Source: Singulisphaera sp. GP187 | Lineage (GTDB): Bacteria; Planctomycetota; Phycisphaerae; Phycisphaerales; SM1A02 | Length of the DNA stretch: 36,464 nucleotides | Direction: 5' to 3' | Assembly (NCBI GenBank): GCA_945862215.1 | Contig: CAMAXY010000026.1 | Location: 1-36,464, forward strand | Notes under the pieces: model-generated | What the model was told of the DNA's origin: nothing | Databases searched by the model: none | The model's input: the letters and a program-made list of their open reading frames with translations, nothing else | In this document: one piece after another, positions 32,113 through 36,464 of the stretch | Numbering within the stretch: the stretch's first letter is position 1 | How the letters are laid out: the number at the start of each line of letters is the position of its first letter | Made by a program: the position numbers and the translations under genes

Positions 32113-34585
32113 TCAGACGCGAACGCCTGTTCCAATGTCGACGCTGATTAGCGATCACGGTTCCCCATCGCATGATTCTTCGATCACGCATGTCACGGGA
32201 AAGTCGGAGTATGTCGACGACCGGCCGATGATCAAAGGCGAACTTCACTGCGGGTTGGTCTATAGCCCATATGCGCATGCTCGAGTTGTTCGCCTTGAAA
32301 CTGCGCCTGCGTTAAAAATTCCTGGAGTGATCTGTGCTGTCACTGCAAGTGATGTTGTGCATAATTTGTGGGGAAGCATTTTTCAAGATCAGCCAATCAT
32401 CGCTGCAGGCGAGGTTCATTATGTTGGCGAGGTTGTTGCCGTGGTCGGAGCAGAAACCAAGGAAGCGTTAGTAAAGGGATTGGCTGCTGTCATTGTCGAG
32501 TGGGAGAAACTTGCAGATATTCGCTCGATTTCGCAGGCAGTTGCCGCGAATAGTTTTATTGGTTCGCTGCGCACTATTTCAACTGGCGATATGGAGGGCG
32601 CGCTCGCAAGCGCCACTCACCGAATTTCTGGCACGCTTGAAATCGGCGGTGCGGATCATTTTTATCTTGAGAGTCAAGCGGTTGTTGTTTATCCAAAGGA
32701 AGATGGTCAACTTGAAGTGCACTCTTCGACGCAGCATCCGACTGAGACCCAACATGTCGTTGCTGAGGCGTGTGGTCTACGTTTCAGTGATGTGGTCTGC
32801 ATTGCAAAGCGTCTTGGCGGCGCTTTTGGCGGCAAAGAATCGCAGGCGTCACCAATCGCCGCATACGCCGCACTCATTGCCAAGCGAAGTGGTCGACCTG
32901 CGCGCTTGGCACTAACGAAGGATGATGACATGATCATCACTGGAAAGCGAAATCCATTTCAAATTGATTATCGTTGCGGCTTCGATGGCAAAGGAAAGAT
33001 TCTTGCGCTTGATGCGATGTTGCACTCTGACGGCGGCGCTTATGCCGATCTTTCAACTGCGATCATGGAGCGCGCTCTCTTGCACTGCGATAACGCGTAT
33101 TCAATTGCGAACATGCGCGTGCGTGGTCAAGTCTGTCGTACGAATTTTCATCCACACACAGCATTTCGCGGATTCGGCGGGCCCAAAGGTGTTGCCATGA
33201 TCGAGTCAATCATTGAAGACATCGCTCGTGTTGTTGGCCGCGATGCGCTGGATGTTCGCACGCTCAATTGCTATGGCCAGACTCAGGACATCACTCATTA
33301 TGGCCAGCGCGTAGAGAACAATCATCTGCCTGCGCTCTTTGCATCACTCGAGAATCGCTGCGAGTATCGAAAAAGGCGTGAAGATATTCGTGTTTGGAAC
33401 GCGGAGCGATTGCATGAAAACAACGCGCCCGTGCGCGGTCTCTCGATGACAGCGGTCAAGTTTGGCATTTCATTCACCACACGTTTTCTCAATCAAGGGA
33501 ATGCCCTTGTGAATGTCCACCGCGATGGGACGGTGCAAGTTTCGACGGGTGCCGTCGAGATGGGGCAAGGTGTGAATTCACGCATTGCGTCAATTGTTGC
33601 GCAGCAGTTTGGGTTACAGGTGTCGAGCGTGCGCATGATGCCGACATCGACAGAAAAAAACGCCAATACATCTCCGACCGCTGCATCGACTGGAACGGAT
33701 ATCAATGGCGCTGCGGCAGCGAAAGCCTGTGAATCGATTTGCAGTCGACTTGCGGCATTGGCGATTCAACTCCGATCAATTCCAGCAGAACTGTGGGCGA
33801 CGAAGACGGCGGGTTTGGGCACAATGCCAGAGATCATTGTTGGCGATGGCGTCGGTCCAAATGGAACGGATGATCAACGCGTGGAATTCACTGGTGGCCA
33901 TGTCACCGTGACGGATCGATCTGGCGCAGTGTTTGCAATTGGCTTTGCAGATTTAATCCGCGATGCGTATCGCAATCGGATCTCCCTGAGTGACTATGGC
34001 TATTACACAACTCCAAATCTTGGCTTTGACAAAGTGCAAGGCAAGGGCAATGCGTTTTTGTATTTCGCGCAAGGCGTCGCAGCAAGTGAAGTCGAGCTTG
34101 ACCCAGACACTGGCGAAGTGAAGGTTCGGCGCGTTGACATATTGATGGACTTGGGCAGACCAGTGAATCACGCGCTTGATATGGGGCAAGTGATGGGTGG
34201 ATTTATTCAGGGGATGGGATGGGTCACAACTGAACATCTTGTATATGACAATAATGGCAAGTTGCTTTCTCATTCGCCAAGCACGTACAAGATTCCAAAT
34301 GTGCAAGACACTCCCCGCGTTTTCAACGCTGATTTGATTTTCAACGAGGGCAATACACAGAACATCCGAGGATCGAAAGCCTCGGGCGAGCCACCATTGC
34401 TCCTGTCGCTTTCAGTGTGGACCGCAATTCGCGATGCAATTATGTCGGCGCGCAATCATTCAACAACAGGAAAAGTGCAGCTTGTCCCACTGGCAATTCC
34501 AGCAACAGCAGAGCGAGTGTTGCGCGGACTCTCACCAGAATCATTCGCCATCTGGGATGCGCAAGAAGCAAGTGGTGTCCATTGA
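32105..34585 (+). CDS. xdhB: Xanthine dehydrogenase large (molybdopterin) subunit
   Basis: 826 residues, normal for XdhB. GGADHFYLESQ, FGGKESQA, TAFRGFGGPKG, VEMGQGVN and KASGEPPLLLS are molybdenum-cofactor and substrate motifs; the catalytic Glu is residue 762. It hydroxylates hypoxanthine and xanthine to urate. Start ATG overlaps the xdhA stop by 8 bases. The next gene is the maturation factor xdhC, and moaB and moaC lie just beyond, so enzyme and cofactor genes are grouped. Confidence 0.96.
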   Translation: MADQTRTPVPMSTLISDHGSPSHDSSITHVTGKSEYVDDRPMIKGELHCGLVYSPYAHARVVRLETAPALKIPGVICAVTASDVVHNLWGSIFQDQPIIAAGEVHYVGEVVAVVGAETKEALVKGLAAVIVEWEKLADIRSISQAVAANSFIGSLRTISTGDMEGALASATHRISGTLEIGGADHFYLESQAVVVYPKEDGQLEVHSSTQHPTETQHVVAEACGLRFSDVVCIAKRLGGAFGGKESQASPIAAYAALIAKRSGRPARLALTKDDDMIITGKRNPFQIDYRCGFDGKGKILALDAMLHSDGGAYADLSTAIMERALLHCDNAYSIANMRVRGQVCRTNFHPHTAFRGFGGPKGVAMIESIIEDIARVVGRDALDVRTLNCYGQTQDITHYGQRVENNHLPALFASLENRCEYRKRREDIRVWNAERLHENNAPVRGLSMTAVKFGISFTTRFLNQGNALVNVHRDGTVQVSTGAVEMGQGVNSRIASIVAQQFGLQVSSVRMMPTSTEKNANTSPTAASTGTDINGAAAAKACESICSRLAALAIQLRSIPAELWATKTAGLGTMPEIIVGDGVGPNGTDDQRVEFTGGHVTVTDRSGAVFAIGFADLIRDAYRNRISLSDYGYYTTPNLGFDKVQGKGNAFLYFAQGVAASEVELDPDTGEVKVRRVDILMDLGRPVNHALDMGQVMGGFIQGMGWVTTEHLVYDNNGKLLSHSPSTYKIPNVQDTPRVFNADLIFNEGNTQNIRGSKASGEPPLLLSLSVWTAIRDAIMSARNHSTTGKVQLVPLAIPATAERVLRGLSPESFAIWDAQEASGVH

Positions 34586-34590
34586 CAATC

Positions 34591-34595
34591 GGGAG
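34591..34595 (+). promoter_or_regulatory. Ribosome binding site GGGAG of xdhC
   Basis: It is 6 bases before the ATG at 34602 and fixes this start against the longer open frame from 34434, which overlaps xdhB. Confidence 0.6.
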
Positions 34596-34601
34596 TACAC
34601 A

Positions 34602-35423
34602 ATGAGTTGTTCGATGCGTGAATATCTTCAACATGCAAGCGCACTCGTCGAGCGAGGCGCAGTCTTTGTCACCGTCACGCTTGTTGAGCCTGAAGGACAC
34701 GTTCCGCAAGATATTGGTGCAAAAGCGATCATCACTGCGAGTGGACTTGCATGGGGAACTGTCGGCGGCGGTCGGCTTGAGGCGCGCGCAATTACCCATG
34801 GGCAAGCGATGATCTCTCGCCAAGTTGCGGGAGCAATTCCTGCTGCTGCGGTCCAATCAGAAATTGTTCGATATGAACTTCTTCGCGACTTGAATATGGT
34901 TTGTGGCGGAGCTGCAACTTTGTTTTATGAAATCTCTGCGCTACCGAATTGGAATATCGCACTCTTCGGTGCGGGGCATGTTGCGCAAGCGACACTTTCG
35001 CTTCTTTGCACATTCGAGTGCAGTTTGACCTGCATTGATCCACGCGATGAATGGCTCGCAAAAATTGCCTCGCGGCCCAATGTGTGCAAGATGCTTGTCG
35101 GAGAACCTGCGGAGTATGTTTCGAAGTTGCCTGCAGGAACATTTTATCTTTGTATGTCGCAAGGTCATGCAACCGACTTGCCGATCGTGCGCGAAATTCT
35201 CCGGCGAGGTGACGCCGCATTCATCGGCGTCATCGGCAGCGAGCCAAAGTCACGAACGCTGCGCAGCACGCTTCTCAAAGAGGGATTTGATGAATTGATG
35301 GTTGGGAGAATTCATTGCCCGATCGGTCTGCCAATTGGATCAAATTCCCCGCCAGAAATCGCAGTCAGCATCGCCGCACAACTCTTGCAAGAGCGCGACG
35401 TGATCAGGAAAAGTGTCGTTTGA
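34602..35423 (+). CDS. xdhC: XdhC, xanthine dehydrogenase molybdenum cofactor maturation protein
   Basis: 273 residues. TVGGGRLE (53-60), MVCGG (99-103), and the Rossmann-type ALFGAGHVAQ (120-129) with a later GVIGSEPKSR are XdhC signatures. XdhC binds the molybdenum cofactor, aids its sulfuration and inserts it into XdhB; it acts in the cytosol. It begins 16 bases after xdhB. The last gene of this operon ends before a short spacer and the convergent moaB. Confidence 0.94.
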   Translation: MSCSMREYLQHASALVERGAVFVTVTLVEPEGHVPQDIGAKAIITASGLAWGTVGGGRLEARAITHGQAMISRQVAGAIPAAAVQSEIVRYELLRDLNMVCGGAATLFYEISALPNWNIALFGAGHVAQATLSLLCTFECSLTCIDPRDEWLAKIASRPNVCKMLVGEPAEYVSKLPAGTFYLCMSQGHATDLPIVREILRRGDAAFIGVIGSEPKSRTLRSTLLKEGFDELMVGRIHCPIGLPIGSNSPPEIAVSIAAQLLQERDVIRKSVV

Positions 35424-35634
35424 TATCGACCCACTACCCGTCGTAGTGCCGGCGCGAATCGTTGAATTTCCAGTGGAAAAGCTAGCGCACTTTCAGTCAT
35501 TGGTGGCACGCGTGCGTTTCGCAGCAAATCCAATTTCAGTTTGTGTCTGCGAAATGATTTGGAAAGGGGGAGCGTGCGCGAAACAGGCGCGATCAATCCT
35601 TGTGATGGATGATTCGCCCCACTCCCGAACCTGA
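35413..35634 (+). CDS. Possible small protein, low confidence
   Basis: 73 residues from a GTG that overlaps the xdhC stop by 11 bases. It overlaps the end of the convergent moaB by 42 bases. I see no known domain. It contains cysteines (SVCVCEMIW, GACAKQ) and might be only an open stretch in a 169-base gap. Confidence 0.2.
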   Translation: MSFDIDPLPVVVPARIVEFPVEKLAHFQSLVARVRFAANPISVCVCEMIWKGGACAKQARSILVMDDSPHSRT

Positions 35635-36171
35635 ACCTGATCCATCTTGCCCGGTTGCATCCAACTCTGGCCGGCCATCATCTTTGACATCGCCACGCAG
35701 CGTCTCAATCGCATGTGGAAGAATGTCTGCGATCGCCTCAAACATTTCGGTGGACCCGCGCGGCGAACCAGGAAGGGTGATGACCAAAGTTTGATGGATC
35801 GTTGCAGCAATCCCACGTGACAGAAAAGTCCGAGGCGTTTTCTGCAAGCAGCGCAGTCGCGAAAGGTCCATCAAGCCAGCATGTTCGCGGTGCATCACGG
35901 CGCGTAGCGCTTCGGGAGTGATGTCGCGCGGCGCGAGACCAGTGCCGCCAGTACTCAGTATCACATCAACCGAATGTGCTGGCTGTGACCAATTGACAAA
36001 AAACTTTGAGAGTGCAGAGAGATCGTCTGGCAAACATTCCTTGTGAACGATTTCGGCGTGCAGGTGTTTGATTGCAAGTGATTCCAGCGTTGGTCCCGAT
36101 GTGTCGACAGCATCGCCACGAGAGCAGCGATCACTGACAGTCAAGATGACGGCACGGATCGCGCCGGTCAT
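35593..36171 (-). CDS. MogA/MoaB-type molybdopterin adenylyltransferase
   Basis: 192 residues. The motifs ILTVSDRCSRG (9-19), STGGTGLAPRDITPEA (73-88) and LPGSPRGSTEMF are the family's nucleotide and molybdopterin site. It adenylates molybdopterin before molybdate is inserted. The C-terminal end is Gly/Ser-rich (TGQDGSGSGSGVG). It overlaps the upstream moaC stop by 4 bases (ATGA). It converges on xdhABC, whose enzyme needs this cofactor. Confidence 0.93.
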   Translation of the reverse strand: MTGAIRAVILTVSDRCSRGDAVDTSGPTLESLAIKHLHAEIVHKECLPDDLSALSKFFVNWSQPAHSVDVILSTGGTGLAPRDITPEALRAVMHREHAGLMDLSRLRCLQKTPRTFLSRGIAATIHQTLVITLPGSPRGSTEMFEAIADILPHAIETLRGDVKDDGRPELDATGQDGSGSGSGVGRIIHHKD

Positions 36172-36464
36172 GCGCGCACCCGCTTTCGTGAAGTCTTTGT
36201 GGCGGTGGCTGCGCGGAAATGCCCGCTTCGCCCGCCTTCTTTTTCAAGCATGCGCATTCCTTCGATCGTCATTGATCGATCAATAGATTTTCCCATATCA
36301 ATCACTGTCAACGCCGCAACGGCAACAGCGAGCAACGCTTCCATTTCGACGCCAGTTTTCGCAGTCACTTTAGCCTCGGCCCAGACATACACATGGTCGC
36401 GGCGAAGTTCAACGCGAACATCGATCGAATCAAGTGGCAATGAATGACAGAGTGGAATGAGCTC
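36168..36464 (-). CDS. moaC: MoaC, cyclic pyranopterin monophosphate synthase (C-terminal part, cut by window edge)
   Basis: About 98 C-terminal residues are in the window; the gene begins beyond the right edge. It contains ELIPLCHSLPLD, TGVEMEALLAVAVAALTVIDMGKSIDRSM and EKEGGRSG, the MoaC motifs; the last of these usually reads KxGGKSG. The enzyme acts in the first step of molybdenum cofactor synthesis with MoaA. It shares an operon with the moaB-like gene downstream. Confidence 0.95.
   Translation of the reverse strand, partial: ELIPLCHSLPLDSIDVRVELRRDHVYVWAEAKVTAKTGVEMEALLAVAVAALTVIDMGKSIDRSMTIEGMRMLEKEGGRSGHFRAATATKTSRKRVRA

Overview
The window looks like chromosomal DNA of a Gram-negative bacterium of moderate GC content. 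The best guess is a member of the Planctomycetota, possibly Phycisphaerae-like. That placement is an inference from gene content: outer-membrane biogenesis genes (bamA, two ompH, lpxD), several ExbB/ExbD-type genes with a von Willebrand A protein, a TPR protein carrying RNA polymerase alpha C-terminal domains, and a stand-alone short NuoG. No rRNA, CRISPR array, insertion sequence or phage gene was seen. Coding density is very high: no stretch over 300 bases lacks a gene, and the longest gaps (about 150-170 bases) are at 21514-21672, 22591-22743 and 35424-35592.

Region 1 (1-7226). bamA, two tandem ompH/skp paralogues and the start of lpxD form a minus-strand envelope operon. gcvT diverges from it. 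An RpoD-family sigma factor gene (GTG start) and a small protein with a UVR motif follow.

Region 2 (7223-13422). A tightly packed minus-strand operon encodes a DoxX protein, a VWA protein whose membrane anchor looks like that of TonB (SxxxH motif), ExbB, two ExbD proteins and a large secreted helical protein. It resembles an ExbBD-powered envelope machine in which the usual TonB is replaced by a VWA protein.

Region 3 (13453-22590). This plus-strand stretch holds tRNA-Leu(UAG), a class II DAHP synthase, a ketosynthase pair, a small anchored protein, a short NuoG, a MATE transporter and the TPR/double alpha-CTD protein, followed by a clear intrinsic terminator. In the ketosynthase pair the first protein has lost all catalytic residues, like a chain-length factor, and the second is intact.

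Region 4 (22744-36464). A multicopper oxidase is followed by a purine-catabolism island. Uricase and HIU hydrolase genes run leftward. A 1588-residue fusion protein gene runs rightward and is followed by xdhA, xdhB and xdhC. The fusion joins malate synthase, OHCU decarboxylase, a serine beta-lactamase-fold domain and allantoicase in one chain. Molybdenum cofactor genes (moaB/mogA-like and moaC) converge on the xdh genes and fit the cofactor need of xanthine dehydrogenase. Together the genes could convert xanthine to urate, allantoin and ureidoglycolate, and the resulting glyoxylate to malate. No recognisable allantoinase or ureidoglycolate lyase is present, and the serine hydrolase domain lies exactly where the allantoinase step would fall in pathway order. 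This fusion is the most likely undescribed system in the window.
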